DNA of 64,000 nt from JAIUNP01 sp020161975 (GTDB lineage: Bacteria > Pseudomonadota > Alphaproteobacteria > Rhizobiales > Beijerinckiaceae): contig DAIOGK010000007.1 of NCBI GenBank assembly GCA_036745275.1, positions 62,001-126,000 of the forward strand, in the 5' to 3' direction. Below are positions 8,584 to 18,266 of the stretch, piece after piece. Both the position numbers and the translations under genes were made by a program. How positions within the stretch are numbered: the stretch's first letter is position 1; each line of letters starts with the position of its first letter. The notes below the pieces were generated by a model. That model saw nothing but the letters and a program-made list of their open reading frames with translations, was not told the DNA's origin and made no database searches.

Positions 8584-9782
8584 CGAAGGGCATTTGTCTG
8601 CAAGGCATCGAGCGCGTTTACGAAAGCCTTTGCTGAATAGAGCTGGTCGATCCGGCCAACGGCGGCTTCGGCACGACGCCTTGCCTCTGCCGGGTTGTCA
8701 CGGATTGCCCTGAGCGCGGCGGTGGCCATGGCGATATTCGGTTCAAGCCATGTTCCAGGGTTCGGATCGTCGATGAGCGGGGCGGCCAGAACAGGCACGC
8801 CCGCGACGGGGTAGCCGACGGTTTCGTCGAGGTAATCAGCTACGGCGGGGCACCGGGTTGCGACGGTCGGAATGCCGGCCGCCATCGCTTCGGCAATATT
8901 GAGTCCGAAGCCCTCGCAGCGATGGAGCGAGCAGAAGGCATCGAAGGTGCGCAGGCGCGCCCAGTGCCCGGCTGTATCAAGAACGCGCTGATCAATGGTC
9001 AGATTGAGGCCATAGTGCCGCGCCCGTTCCCGCAGGGCGGTGACGACCGGGTGCCCGGAACTGGCCCCACGCAGGATCATGTGGATTTCCACGTCTTCGG
9101 CCGCTCCGAAGGCTGCACCGGCAGCCTCGATCACTGCGCCCGGATTTTTGCGTCCGGCCGCTGCCACCAGATCACCGATGAACCCCAGCCGAAATCGGTT
9201 TGGCCGATCCCGGGCTACCGGTTCTGCCGGGAGGGGTGCGACGTGATAAGGCAGATGCAGGCTATCGGCGCCGGTTGTTGCCCGAACCGCTGTATGGACC
9301 AGCGAGGTCGGGGTCGCAATGCGGTGATAGCGGGTGATATGGCGACGCCAGCGCTCAGGTACGCGGGCATATTCCCAGACCCAGGAGGCAATGCGCAGTT
9401 TGCCCTCAAGCACTTCGCCCGGAATGAAGCGGAGGGCGTAGGATGACATCGGCGGATTGGCAAAGACGATGATCGTGCCAGGGCCGCGGGCCGGTGCAGG
9501 CAGGTCGGGGGCCGCCATCACGATTTCTTGCCGGAAGACATCGGTCAGGTCGATGATGCGGACATCGCGCCCCTCCGCCTGCAAGGCGCGGATCGTGCCT
9601 CGCGCCGCCTCGCCAAGGCCGGTGGGCGCACGCAGTACGCCGGCCACAACGATCTGGCTGTCCGCGGGGATGGCGTTCGGCAGACCGCGCGCCTGACGGG
9701 CAGCCATCAGGGTCGCCCCCTCGAAGAGCGAGCGGCGGAAATGATGCGGCAACGCGCGCCAGAGCCTATGAACGAGGCGCAT
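8574..9782 (-). CDS. Glycosyltransferase, GT4-like
   Basis: Protein of 402 residues with a GT-B type C-terminal half. The region CEGFGLNIAEAMAAGIPTVA is the nucleotide-sugar loop typical of GT4 enzymes (E-x7-E type), and PTGLGEAARG near residue 52 is the N-terminal acceptor-side loop. It overlaps the upstream glycosyltransferase gene by 17 bases in another frame, so the two are very likely co-transcribed and act on one surface glycan together with the convergent wecB. Donor and acceptor cannot be told from sequence. Confidence 0.85.
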   Translation of the reverse strand: MRLVHRLWRALPHHFRRSLFEGATLMAARQARGLPNAIPADSQIVVAGVLRAPTGLGEAARGTIRALQAEGRDVRIIDLTDVFRQEIVMAAPDLPAPARGPGTIIVFANPPMSSYALRFIPGEVLEGKLRIASWVWEYARVPERWRRHITRYHRIATPTSLVHTAVRATTGADSLHLPYHVAPLPAEPVARDRPNRFRLGFIGDLVAAAGRKNPGAVIEAAGAAFGAAEDVEIHMILRGASSGHPVVTALRERARHYGLNLTIDQRVLDTAGHWARLRTFDAFCSLHRCEGFGLNIAEAMAAGIPTVATRCPAVADYLDETVGYPVAGVPVLAAPLIDDPNPGTWLEPNIAMATAALRAIRDNPAEARRRAEAAVGRIDQLYSAKAFVNALDALQTNALRQD

Positions 9783-11007
9783 GTGCCCGCTCTTCCGTTG
9801 CCTCGCCCCGGGCCAGCTGGTGCTCGACTGGCTGAAGCCTTTTGTCCAGGACCGTCTCGATCACGCGTTGCCAGACGTTTTTTTCCGACGAGCGCTTCCA
9901 GAAGTCGAGCACGGCCTGAGACATTGCCGCTACCTCCTCCGGACGATCGATGACGCGACGCATGATCTCCGCCAGGGCTGAGGCGGTCATGTCCGGCATC
10001 ACCCAGCCGGCGCGGCCATCATCCACCTGTGAGGGCAGGGCGCCGACCGGCGAGACGATGGACGGCAAGCCCAGAAGGGTTGCCTCTGCAAGGGCTCCCG
10101 ACTGGGTTGCATCCCGGTATGGGCAAATGAGGACGTCGTGTTCGAGGTTGAGTCGGTCGATTTCGGATTCATCAAGGTAGCGCAGATAGCCAAGATTCAC
10201 CTGGGAAATCCCGGCAAAATCTGCCTGAACCTGCGTGACCTCCGGTCCTGCACCGGCAAGCGTCAGTTCCCAGTCGTGCCGATTTTCCAGCAGGCGGCAA
10301 GCCTCGGCCAAAAGGTCGAGGCCTTTGTAACGGATCATGCGCCCGAGAAACAGAAAACGGATCGGGCGCCCGCGCACGACGGCGCGCGGCTGACTGACGC
10401 CCGGCGTTCCGAGCGTATGCAGAGGGGCCACGAACGAGGGCAGGCTCTGGAAAGGGCCGCCGATGGTCCTGCCGAAACTGCGCATCGTTTCGGACAGGAA
10501 CACAAGCGCATCACTGCGCTTGAGGACGCGGCCTTGTGCTAGCCGCTGCCACAACGGCGCGTAATCCCCCGAATGAGGCTGGGGATCGTGCGGGAGATAG
10601 ACAATGCGAATGCCGAGCAACCGTGCCTGCTCAAGCAATGGCCAGGCAAGGCCAAAATTGCTGGTGATGATGATGACATCGGGCCGGAAGGTCTTCAGCA
10701 TCCGGCGAACGCGCAGCATGTTTTGTGGCAGTGAGGCGGCCACCTGGAATTTCTTCTGGTGCCCCGCCGGGCCATGATAGGGGAAAACCCCGTAGCCGCG
10801 GGCCTTCAGGCGCGGCAGGCAATCAGCACGACCGGTCAGGGCAATGCCGATATTGGCCAGCGGAAGAAACTCTGCCAACCGGTCAGCGATCCGCTCGGAA
10901 ATGCGGAAAAACACGTCGCTGTTCCCTTCATACCAGATCAAAACGCGGGGCATACGGTCCACCCCGGCGGCATCTGACTCTTTAGAAGGGAGTATCCGGT
11001 TGAGCAT
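9766..11007 (-). CDS. Glycosyltransferase family 4 protein
   Basis: Glycosyltransferase of about 413 residues. The N-terminus (RVLIWYEGNSDVFFRISERI) is a Rossmann-type acceptor domain. A GT4 linker (RPIRFLFLGRMIRYKGLDLL) is followed by DVLICPYRDATQSGALAEAT and LGLPSIVSPVGALPSQV in the donor domain. The ATG at 11007 is used. An internal ATG at 10953, with GGGGTGG in front, is also plausible and would give 395 residues. First gene of a two-gene leftward unit. Confidence 0.85.
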   Translation of the reverse strand: MLNRILPSKESDAAGVDRMPRVLIWYEGNSDVFFRISERIADRLAEFLPLANIGIALTGRADCLPRLKARGYGVFPYHGPAGHQKKFQVAASLPQNMLRVRRMLKTFRPDVIIITSNFGLAWPLLEQARLLGIRIVYLPHDPQPHSGDYAPLWQRLAQGRVLKRSDALVFLSETMRSFGRTIGGPFQSLPSFVAPLHTLGTPGVSQPRAVVRGRPIRFLFLGRMIRYKGLDLLAEACRLLENRHDWELTLAGAGPEVTQVQADFAGISQVNLGYLRYLDESEIDRLNLEHDVLICPYRDATQSGALAEATLLGLPSIVSPVGALPSQVDDGRAGWVMPDMTASALAEIMRRVIDRPEEVAAMSQAVLDFWKRSSEKNVWQRVIETVLDKRLQPVEHQLARGEATEERAHAPRS

Positions 11008-11096
11008 GATCAATCAGTGGTGATTCGTCCAGCACAGGGCAACACCCGGTGATTTTGGCAAAGTTGCGCGGCATTTGCCACTGCCCCTAGCCTGTC

Positions 11097-11852
11097 CTAC
11101 CGGGAAAATGCCGCAACAATTGGTCCAACGCGCATGAAACTGTCGGATCGTCCGACAGACGGGGCATAGATGCTTGAAATCGAACCGTCGAAATAGAGAG
11201 CGTTGCGGCATTTCAGATCATCGCGAAACATCCTGGCAAACTCGCTGAATGTGACCGGTTCGTCAGTGATGATGAAGACAGCCGACGTGGCAGAGCGCAC
11301 ACCGACACCGTTGCGGATCTTGGCCGATGTGCCCCGCCCGGTTATCTGCGGATGAAATTTGCCATCGACGACCAGCATCGGTCCCGACTGGCTGGCATAA
11401 TCCGCCTTCAGGCGGCTCGCCAGGAACCGCCGTGTTTCCATTACGCCTGCCGTGGCGCCCGAGACGTAGAATACGCCGTTCGGGCGCATATGGAAATTGC
11501 CGGGGCCGGCGACGGTGTTTGCCTTTGTTTGCGTCTGGCCTGCCTCGACATAAAGGCCGACGGGTCTCATATCCTCATGATACATGCCGGCATTCATTGC
11601 GAACAGCATTGGGCCGGGACGATTTTCTGCTCGCGCGGCGATCCCCGCCAGCGAGCCATAGGGTTTCCCGTCGGATGCTTTCCAGTAGGTCCTGAGGGTC
11701 TGGCGGGTAAGGTCGACCGTGCAGACGATCACAGTGCGGCCCTGCAGGCTCTGGCGCGCACAGGGTGCATTTGCCGCAGCCGGTGATGCCAGTGCCAGTC
11801 CTGCGCCGATGAAGATGGCCAGCCGGGCCTTCAGGCGGTTGAGCAGCGGCAC
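11097..11852 (-). CDS. Exported phosphodiester glycosidase / DUF2233-type protein
   Basis: Secreted protein of 251 residues with a signal peptide (LLNRLKARLAIFIGAGLALA, cleavage near PAAANA). The mature part has the NAGPA/DUF2233 features AMNAGMYHEDMRPVGLYVE, GNFHMRPNGVFYV and NALYFDGSISSIYAP. NAGPA-type enzymes cleave GlcNAc-1-phosphodiesters; whether this bacterial member does is unknown. The GTG start at 11852 has CAGGAG 7 bases upstream; the longer reading enters the divergent peptide-transporter gene. It lies just upstream of the glycosyltransferases on the same strand, so a role in surface glycan processing is possible. Confidence 0.8.
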   Translation of the reverse strand: MPLLNRLKARLAIFIGAGLALASPAAANAPCARQSLQGRTVIVCTVDLTRQTLRTYWKASDGKPYGSLAGIAARAENRPGPMLFAMNAGMYHEDMRPVGLYVEAGQTQTKANTVAGPGNFHMRPNGVFYVSGATAGVMETRRFLASRLKADYASQSGPMLVVDGKFHPQITGRGTSAKIRNGVGVRSATSAVFIITDEPVTFSEFARMFRDDLKCRNALYFDGSISSIYAPSVGRSDSFMRVGPIVAAFSR

Positions 11853-11976
11853 GTGATTCTCCTGATGTGGGAATGTAACAATTTGGCTTGTGACATCGGG
11901 GGAAAAAAGGTCAACATTCAGGCCAAGGACGGCGCGGCTTGGTCGCTGGCTGCCGATAATTCGGGGAGGACTGGGA

Positions 11977-13557
11977 ATGACGGTGCATTTGAGAGCAATT
12001 TCCGGCGCGGTGGCAGCCTTTCTGTTGACCAGCATGCCTGTGCTGGCGCAGGATTTCCGACTGGGCGTCGCTGCCGAGCCGACCTCGATGGATCCGCATT
12101 TCCACAATCTGTCGCCAAACAATCAGGTCATGCGGCATATCTTCGAGCCGCTGGTCTTCATGGATGAGACCCAGAAGATCGGGCCGGGCCTTGCCACCTC
12201 CTGGAAGGTGATCGACGACACAACATGGGAATTCAAGCTGAAGCCGGGCGTGAAGTTCCACGATGGTTCGGATTTTGGCGTCGATGATGTGATCGCGACC
12301 ATGAAACGGGCGCCGGATGTGCCGAAAAGCCCGGCGAGCTTCGGCTCCTACATTCGCGGCAAAACCTTTGAAAAGGTTGATGACCTGACGTTCCGGGTCA
12401 AGACGCCGGGGCCGGAGCCATTGATGCTCAACCATCTTGCACAGATCTGGATCATTTCGCGCAAGAACGCGGCGATGACGACCGAGGACTACAATGCCGG
12501 CAAGGCGGCCATCGGAACAGGGCCTTACAGGTTTTCCGAATATGTCGCGGGTGATCGGGTCGTGCTGACCCGCAACGACAGCTACTGGGGCGAGAAGCCG
12601 ACCTGGGGCAAGGTGACGATCCGGCCGGTCAAGTCAGATCCGACACGCGTTGCGGCGCTGCTTTCGGGCGATCTCGACGCCATTGAGGCGGTGCCTTCCG
12701 CCGACGCGCAGCGGCTAAAAGCTGACAGCCGTCTCACGGTTGCGAGCGCGCTCTCAAACCGCGTGATCTATTTTCACCTTGACCGCCATCGCGAGGACAG
12801 CCCGTTCATCAAGGGCAAGGACGGCGCTGCAATCAAAAATCCACTCAATGACCTGAAGGTTCGCACGGCGCTCAGCAAGGCACTGAACCGGACGGCGATC
12901 GTCGAGCGGATCATGGAGAACGAGGCGCAGCCTGCGTCGCAGTTCGTGCCGGACAGCTATCCGGGAACATCGAAAGCGCTGAAGCCGGTCCCATACGATC
13001 TCGAAGGGGCGAAGAAGCTGCTGGCCGAGGCGGGGCTTTCCAATGGGTTCAAGGTGACGATCCATGGACCGAACGGTCGCTATACCAACGACGCCAAGAT
13101 TCTTGAGGCGGCGGGGCAGATGTGGTCGCGCCTCGGGCTGGACGTTGCGGTCGAGGCCATTCCGGCAGCAAACTTCTTCTCGCGCGCCTCGACGGGTGGC
13201 GCGAACGGAACACCGGAGTTCTCGCTGTTCCTTGTGGGCTGGAGCGCGGGAACGGGCGAGCCGTCCGATTCGGTCAAAGCGCTGGTGACGACGTACAACC
13301 GCGAGAAAGGGACCGGGTCGGCCAATCGCGGACGCTATTCCAACCCGAAGGTCGACGAACTGCTGCTGACGGCCATCCGAACCGTAGACGATGCCAAGCG
13401 CAATGCGCTTCTGGCGGAAGCCACCGAAATCGCCATCAAGGACGTTGCCATCATCCCGATCCATTATCCGCTGAACACCTGGGCGGCGAAGAAGGGATTT
13501 TCCATCAAGCCACGTTCGGATGAATACACGCTGGCAATGTCCTTCAAAAAGGACTGA
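11977..13557 (+). CDS. Peptide-type ABC transporter substrate-binding protein (SBP family 5)
   Basis: Periplasmic binding protein of 526 residues, typical of the DppA/OppA family. The signal peptide ends near MPVLAQDF. The mature protein opens with LGVAAEPTSMDPHFHNLSPN and has the family segments GPYRFSEYVAGDRVVL and NDSYWGEKPTWGKVTIRPV. The ATG at 11977 is preceded by GGGGAGGA. It begins a five-gene operon (binding protein, two permeases, two ATPases). Ligands of this family include di- and oligopeptides, nickel and some sugars, so the substrate is uncertain. Confidence 0.92.
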   Translation: MTVHLRAISGAVAAFLLTSMPVLAQDFRLGVAAEPTSMDPHFHNLSPNNQVMRHIFEPLVFMDETQKIGPGLATSWKVIDDTTWEFKLKPGVKFHDGSDFGVDDVIATMKRAPDVPKSPASFGSYIRGKTFEKVDDLTFRVKTPGPEPLMLNHLAQIWIISRKNAAMTTEDYNAGKAAIGTGPYRFSEYVAGDRVVLTRNDSYWGEKPTWGKVTIRPVKSDPTRVAALLSGDLDAIEAVPSADAQRLKADSRLTVASALSNRVIYFHLDRHREDSPFIKGKDGAAIKNPLNDLKVRTALSKALNRTAIVERIMENEAQPASQFVPDSYPGTSKALKPVPYDLEGAKKLLAEAGLSNGFKVTIHGPNGRYTNDAKILEAAGQMWSRLGLDVAVEAIPAANFFSRASTGGANGTPEFSLFLVGWSAGTGEPSDSVKALVTTYNREKGTGSANRGRYSNPKVDELLLTAIRTVDDAKRNALLAEATEIAIKDVAIIPIHYPLNTWAAKKGFSIKPRSDEYTLAMSFKKD

Positions 13558-13588
13558 GGAGAGGGGGGCGCTCGGAGGGCGAGGGATC

Positions 13589-14566
13589 ATGTTCGCGTTC
13601 ATTCTGCGACGGGCAGGGCAGGGACTGCTGGTGATCGCCGTCATGGTCGTTCTCGTGTTCTTCGGCGTAAATGTCGTCGGCGATCCGGTCTGGATCCTTG
13701 TCAGTCCCGACATGACGCAGGATCAGATCGCCGAGGTGGCCCGGTCGCTTGGGCTCGACCGACCGATCCAGGAACAGTTTTTCCTGTTCGTTGGCGGCAT
13801 CCTTCAGGGGGAGCTTGGCCGGTCGTTCGTCCACGGGACGCCGGCCATCGGGCTCATTCTGGAGCGGATGCCCGCGACACTGGAACTGGCGCTCGTTGCG
13901 CTCATGCTGGCCATCGTCGTCGGCATTCCGCTCGGTCTTTATGCGGGGCTCTATCCGGATAGCGCCCCGGCGCGCGGTATCATGGCCGTGTCCATCCTGG
14001 GGTTTTCCCTGCCCACCTTCTGGGTCGGGCTGATGCTGATCATGGTCTTTTCGGTCATGCTCGGCTGGCTGCCGGCCACGGGGCGCGGCCCGGTCGGTCA
14101 TTTTCTCGGCATTCCAACCTCGCTGGTCTCCTGGCAGGGCTGGGTCCACATCCTGCTGCCGGCCATCAATCTTGCATTGCTCAAGATCTCGCTGGTCATC
14201 CGGCTTGCACGGGCCGGCGCTCGCGAAGCGGTGCTTCAGGATTACGTCAAGTTCGCACGGGCCAAGGGGCTCGGCCGCGGGCGGATTGTCGGCGTGCATA
14301 TCCTCAAGAACATCATGATCCCCATCGTCACCATCCTCGGGCTTGAATTTGGCTCGCTGGTCGCCTTTTCGGTGGTGACAGAGACGATCTTCTCATGGCC
14401 AGGCATGGGGCGTCTGCTGCTCGAGGCGATCCAGCGGCTCGACCGGCCGGTGATCGTCGCCTATGTGATTGTGGTCGTATGCCTGTTTGTCGTGATCAAC
14501 CTCATGGTGGATATCATCTATTCGCTGCTGGATCCGCGCGTACGGCTTTCGGAGGCAGCAACATGA
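13589..14566 (+). CDS. ABC transporter permease, DppB type
   Basis: Inner-membrane permease of 325 residues. The N-terminus FILRRAGQGLLVIAVMVVLV is the standard first helix of DppB-like proteins. It also shows GLDRPIQEQFFLF, an EAA-type coupling loop (REAVLQDYVKFARAKGLG) and a C-terminal helix before LLDPRVRL. It starts 32 bases after the binding-protein gene. Its stop overlaps the next permease start by 4 bases, so the two are translated together. Confidence 0.92.
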   Translation: MFAFILRRAGQGLLVIAVMVVLVFFGVNVVGDPVWILVSPDMTQDQIAEVARSLGLDRPIQEQFFLFVGGILQGELGRSFVHGTPAIGLILERMPATLELALVALMLAIVVGIPLGLYAGLYPDSAPARGIMAVSILGFSLPTFWVGLMLIMVFSVMLGWLPATGRGPVGHFLGIPTSLVSWQGWVHILLPAINLALLKISLVIRLARAGAREAVLQDYVKFARAKGLGRGRIVGVHILKNIMIPIVTILGLEFGSLVAFSVVTETIFSWPGMGRLLLEAIQRLDRPVIVAYVIVVVCLFVVINLMVDIIYSLLDPRVRLSEAAT

Positions 14567-15462
14567 GTGCTGTTGTGAACACGGTGCGAGAGGAGACACC
14601 GTTCCGGCGCTTTGTTTCGCGGTTCGCCGAGGATCGCATCGCGGTCGCGGGGTTCGTCATATTCGTGCTCATCGTGCTGGCGGCGGTGCTCGCGCCGCTT
14701 TATGCCCCGCAGAACCCTTACGATCTTGCCCGGGTCGATCTCATGGATTCGCGTCTGCCGCCGGGGGCGAAGTCGTTGGAAGGTTTCACGATGCTGCTCG
14801 GTTCGGACGGTGTCGGGCGGGATATCTTCTCGGCTATATTTTACGGCCTGCGCATTTCTCTCGCGGTGGGGGCGGTGAGTTGTCTCATTGCAGCGAGCGT
14901 TGGCATGACCATGGGGCTGATCGCCGCTTATTTCGGCGGGCGGGTCGAGACGCTCATCATGCGTCTCGTTGATCTGCAACTGTCGCTGCCTTCGGTTCTG
15001 GTGGCGCTCATTCTCGTCGCCATGTTCGGCAAGGGAGTGGACAAGATCATCCTGGCGCTCGTCCTCGTGCAATGGGCCTATTATGCGCGGACGGTGCGTG
15101 GTTCGGCGCTCGTCGAACGGCGCAAGGATTATGTAAAGGCGGCGCGTTGCCTCGGTCTGCCCGATGCCCGGATTGTCTTCGGTGAAATCCTGCCGAACTG
15201 CCTTGCGCCGGTCATCGTGGTTGCGACCGTGCAGACAGCCCATGCGATTTCACTTGAGGCGACGCTGTCATTCCTCGGCGTTGGCCTGCCGCAGACAGAA
15301 CCGTCGCTCGGGGTGCTGATTGCCAACGGTTTTCAGTACATGATGTCGGGGAAGTACTGGATCAGCTTCTTTCCGGGGCTTGCCCTGCTCATCACCATCG
15401 TTGCCATCAATCTGGTCGGTGACCGGTTGCGCGATGTCCTGAATCCGAGGCTGGAGCGCTGA
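14563..15462 (+). CDS. ABC transporter permease, DppC type
   Basis: Inner-membrane permease of 299 residues. Its short cytoplasmic N-terminus, first helix (AVAGFVIFVLIVLAAVLAPL), the motif LGSDGVGRDIFS and the coupling loop RRKDYVKAARCLGLPDARIV match DppC/OppC. It ends with INLVGDRLRDVLNPRLER, the usual family C-terminus. The ATGA overlap with the previous gene fixes the start. It pairs with the upstream DppB-type permease. Confidence 0.92.
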   Translation: MSAVVNTVREETPFRRFVSRFAEDRIAVAGFVIFVLIVLAAVLAPLYAPQNPYDLARVDLMDSRLPPGAKSLEGFTMLLGSDGVGRDIFSAIFYGLRISLAVGAVSCLIAASVGMTMGLIAAYFGGRVETLIMRLVDLQLSLPSVLVALILVAMFGKGVDKIILALVLVQWAYYARTVRGSALVERRKDYVKAARCLGLPDARIVFGEILPNCLAPVIVVATVQTAHAISLEATLSFLGVGLPQTEPSLGVLIANGFQYMMSGKYWISFFPGLALLITIVAINLVGDRLRDVLNPRLER

Positions 15463-15463
15463 G

Positions 15464-16444
15464 ATGGATGCGCCGGTTCTCAATGTCGAGGGGCTGAAAA
15501 CCCACTTTTTCACCCGTGCGGGTGTGGTCAAATCCGTCGATGGCGTGTCCCTGCAATTGGCGCCGGGGGAAATTCTCGGGCTGGTTGGCGAATCCGGTTC
15601 GGGCAAGAGTGTGACCGGCTTTTCCATTCTGGGACTGATCGATCCGCCGGGGCGGATCGTCGAAGGAACGGTCCGGCTGGAGGGGCGGGATCTCACAACT
15701 CTGGATGACAAGGCGATGTCGCGGGTGCGTGGCAAGGATCTTGCGATGATCTTCCAGGATCCGATGATGACGCTCAACCCGGTGCTGAAGATCTCGACGC
15801 AACTTATCGAGACGGTGCTGGCCCATGCGCCGGTTTCGAAGGCAGAGGCGCGGCAGCGGGCCATCGCGGCTTTGGCAATGGTTGGCATTCCCTCGCCGGA
15901 AGAGCGGATTGATGCCTATCCGCACCAGTTTTCGGGCGGGATGCGCCAGCGTGTCGCCATCGCAACCGCATTGCTTCACCGGCCCAAGGTGATTATCGCG
16001 GATGAGCCGACGACCGCGCTCGACGTGACGATCCAGAGCCAAATTCTCGCCAAGATGCAGGAACTCTGCCGCGAAATCGGGACGGCGATGATCTGGATCA
16101 CACATGATCTTTCGGTGGTCGCCGGCCTCGCAGACCGGGTGGCCGTGATGTATGCGGGGCGGATCGTCGAAACGGGGCCGGTTGGGGCCGTGCTGGATTT
16201 TCCGCATCATCCCTATACGCAAGGGCTGATCGGCTCCGTGCCGAGCCATGCCGAGCCCGGTGCGCGACTGGCGCAAATTCCCGGTGCGACGCCTTCGCTT
16301 TCAGCACTACCGGACGGTTGTGCCTTTGCGCCGCGCTGCGCCAAGGCTATCGGGCTTTGCCGCAGGGAGGCTCCTCAAATTGAGCCGTTGGGCATGGCGT
16401 CGGTCGCCTGTCATGTGGCACAGGGCACCGGGGGGTTGGAATGA
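15464..16444 (+). CDS. ABC transporter ATP-binding protein, DppD type
   Basis: ATPase of 326 residues with Walker A GESGSGKS (about 42-49), the ABC signature FSGGMRQR, Walker B VIIADEPTTALD and the H-loop ITHDLSVVAGLAD. The C-terminal oligopeptide-type extension carries clustered cysteines (CAFAPRCAKAIGLCRREAP), which in related ATPases bind a 4Fe-4S cluster. It follows the permease stop by one base and overlaps the next ATPase start by 4 bases. Confidence 0.93.
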   Translation: MDAPVLNVEGLKTHFFTRAGVVKSVDGVSLQLAPGEILGLVGESGSGKSVTGFSILGLIDPPGRIVEGTVRLEGRDLTTLDDKAMSRVRGKDLAMIFQDPMMTLNPVLKISTQLIETVLAHAPVSKAEARQRAIAALAMVGIPSPEERIDAYPHQFSGGMRQRVAIATALLHRPKVIIADEPTTALDVTIQSQILAKMQELCREIGTAMIWITHDLSVVAGLADRVAVMYAGRIVETGPVGAVLDFPHHPYTQGLIGSVPSHAEPGARLAQIPGATPSLSALPDGCAFAPRCAKAIGLCRREAPQIEPLGMASVACHVAQGTGGLE

Positions 16445-17445
16445 GCGCGCCGCTGGTAGCACTGGATCAGGTTTCGCGCCGCTTCGACCAACCGCTCGAT
16501 CTGGCGGCGAAGATCGCGAATATGTTCGGTGCACATTACAAGGCGCTCAGTCTCAGGGCGGTGGACCAGGTCAGTCTTTCCGTGAATCCGGGCGAGATTG
16601 TCGGTCTGGTGGGCGAATCGGGCTGTGGCAAGTCGACGGTCGGGCGGATGGTGGCCGGCATCCTGCCGCCGAGCGACGGCGTTGTGTCCTGGAACGGCCA
16701 GGATGCCGCCGCCATGCCAGAGAGCGACCGACGGACGGCCAAGCTCGGCGTGCAGATGATCTTTCAGGATCCGATGGCCTCGCTCAACCCTCGCAAGCGG
16801 GCCGGCGATATCATTGCTGTGGCACCGGTCTATCATGGGCTCGTGCCCAAGGCGAAGAGTGCGGATCTGGTGGCGGAGGCGCTGAAGCGCGTCGGGCTCG
16901 ATCCCAGCTATGCAAGGCGTTATCCACACCAGTTTTCCGGTGGCCAGCGCGCGCGGATCGGGATTGCGCGGGCACTGGCGGTGCAGCCGAAGCTGCTCGT
17001 CTGTGATGAGTCGGTGGCGGCCCTTGATGTCTCGGTGCAGGCGCAGGTTCTCAACCTGTTCATGGATCTCGCTGACGATCTCGGGCTGGCGTATCTCTTC
17101 ATCAGCCATGACCTTGGCGTGGTGCGTCACATCGCCCAGCGCGTCGTCATCATGTATCTTGGCCGCATCGTCGAGACAGCGCCGACGCGCGTCCTTTTTA
17201 CCGCCCCGGCCCATCCCTATACGCAGGCGTTGCTCGAGAACGTGCCGCGGCTTGATGCAAGAAAGCGCAGCTTTACCACGGTTTCCGGGGAAATCCCCTC
17301 GCCCCTCAACCCGCCAACGGGCTGCCATTTCCACCCGCGATGCCCAAAGGCGGGACCACGCTGCGCGCGCGAGGTGCCCAAGCTTGATCCGGCGAATCAT
17401 GGCGGGCTGGTCGCCTGCCACTTGAATGATGGCGGCGTGTCGTAA
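16441..17445 (+). CDS. ABC transporter ATP-binding protein, DppF type
   Basis: Second ATPase of the importer, 334 residues. It has Walker A GESGCGKST, signature FSGGQRARIGIARAL, Walker B LLVCDESVAALD and H-loop ISHDLGVVRHI. The C-terminal extension has the cysteines CHFHPRCPKAGPRCAREVP, as in DppF/OppF. It is the last gene of the operon and ends one base before the convergent motB stop, leaving no room for a terminator outside coding sequence. Confidence 0.93.
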   Translation: MSAPLVALDQVSRRFDQPLDLAAKIANMFGAHYKALSLRAVDQVSLSVNPGEIVGLVGESGCGKSTVGRMVAGILPPSDGVVSWNGQDAAAMPESDRRTAKLGVQMIFQDPMASLNPRKRAGDIIAVAPVYHGLVPKAKSADLVAEALKRVGLDPSYARRYPHQFSGGQRARIGIARALAVQPKLLVCDESVAALDVSVQAQVLNLFMDLADDLGLAYLFISHDLGVVRHIAQRVVIMYLGRIVETAPTRVLFTAPAHPYTQALLENVPRLDARKRSFTTVSGEIPSPLNPPTGCHFHPRCPKAGPRCAREVPKLDPANHGGLVACHLNDGGVS

Positions 17446-17446
17446 A

Positions 17447-18259
17447 TCAGCGCGGCAAGGGCGGCGCCATCTTCACAATGACAATGGAAACGCGACGGTT
17501 GGCGGCAAGACGCGGATCATCGGGAAACATCGGCTCGCTTGCGCCCTTGCCCGTGACACTCTGGAACCGGTCAGGGGCGATGCCGCCTCGTTCGAGTGCT
17601 GCCCGCACCGCGAGCGCCCGTTCTGCGGAAATGCGCCAGGCATCCGCCTCCCGCGTCGCCGAACGGCCGCCGGAGGCGTGGCCGGTGATCTTGATCGGAT
17701 TGGGCAGGCGTGCAAGCCGGTCTGCCAACCGTTCGAGCAGACGAGCGGTGCGGGGCAGGGGTGTTGCTTCTCCCTCGCCGAACATAGCGCGGCCATCCTG
17801 ATCGACGATCTGGAGATCGAGCCCCTCGCTCGTTTCCTCGACAAGAACGTTTTTTGAGGCTTCTGCGACCTCTGGCAGATCCTGCATTGCCTGACGCAGA
17901 CTGGCCGCGGCCATGGCTACGGAACGATCCATCAGGAAATCCCGTTGCGGGTCGGGGCTCTTGGTCTTGTCGCGCGGAGCGGTGACTTCGGAGGCGAAAT
18001 CCGTCGAGACCCTTTCCACGTGCCTGAGGTGTGGGCGAACCGGCAGGCCATCGAGTTCGACCACGCCCGACAGTTTCGAAGCCTTCTGCGTGCCAAACGC
18101 ATCACGCATGGAGCCGGCGACCATTTGCAACTTTTTCTGATCCTGGGTCGAGAACGCGGTGAGCATGACAAAGAAGCTCATCAACAGGCCCATCAGATCG
18201 GCGAAGGTGACGAACCAGCCGTGCCCTCCACCATGACCACCACCTTTCTTGCGTGCCAT
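17447..18259 (-). CDS. motB: MotB-type stator protein with OmpA-like domain
   Basis: Stator B subunit, 270 residues. A glycine-rich cytoplasmic N-terminus precedes one transmembrane helix (FVTFADLMGLLMSFFVMLTA) that carries the proton- or sodium-binding aspartate Asp21. A periplasmic linker leads to an OmpA-like peptidoglycan-binding domain (ITGHASGGRSATREADAW near residues 190-210). It starts 7 bases after the motA stop. The length suits PomB/MotB; no flagellar genes are visible in the window. Confidence 0.87.
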   Translation of the reverse strand: MARKKGGGHGGGHGWFVTFADLMGLLMSFFVMLTAFSTQDQKKLQMVAGSMRDAFGTQKASKLSGVVELDGLPVRPHLRHVERVSTDFASEVTAPRDKTKSPDPQRDFLMDRSVAMAAASLRQAMQDLPEVAEASKNVLVEETSEGLDLQIVDQDGRAMFGEGEATPLPRTARLLERLADRLARLPNPIKITGHASGGRSATREADAWRISAERALAVRAALERGGIAPDRFQSVTGKGASEPMFPDDPRLAANRRVSIVIVKMAPPLPR

Positions 18260-18266
18260 CGCCGCC

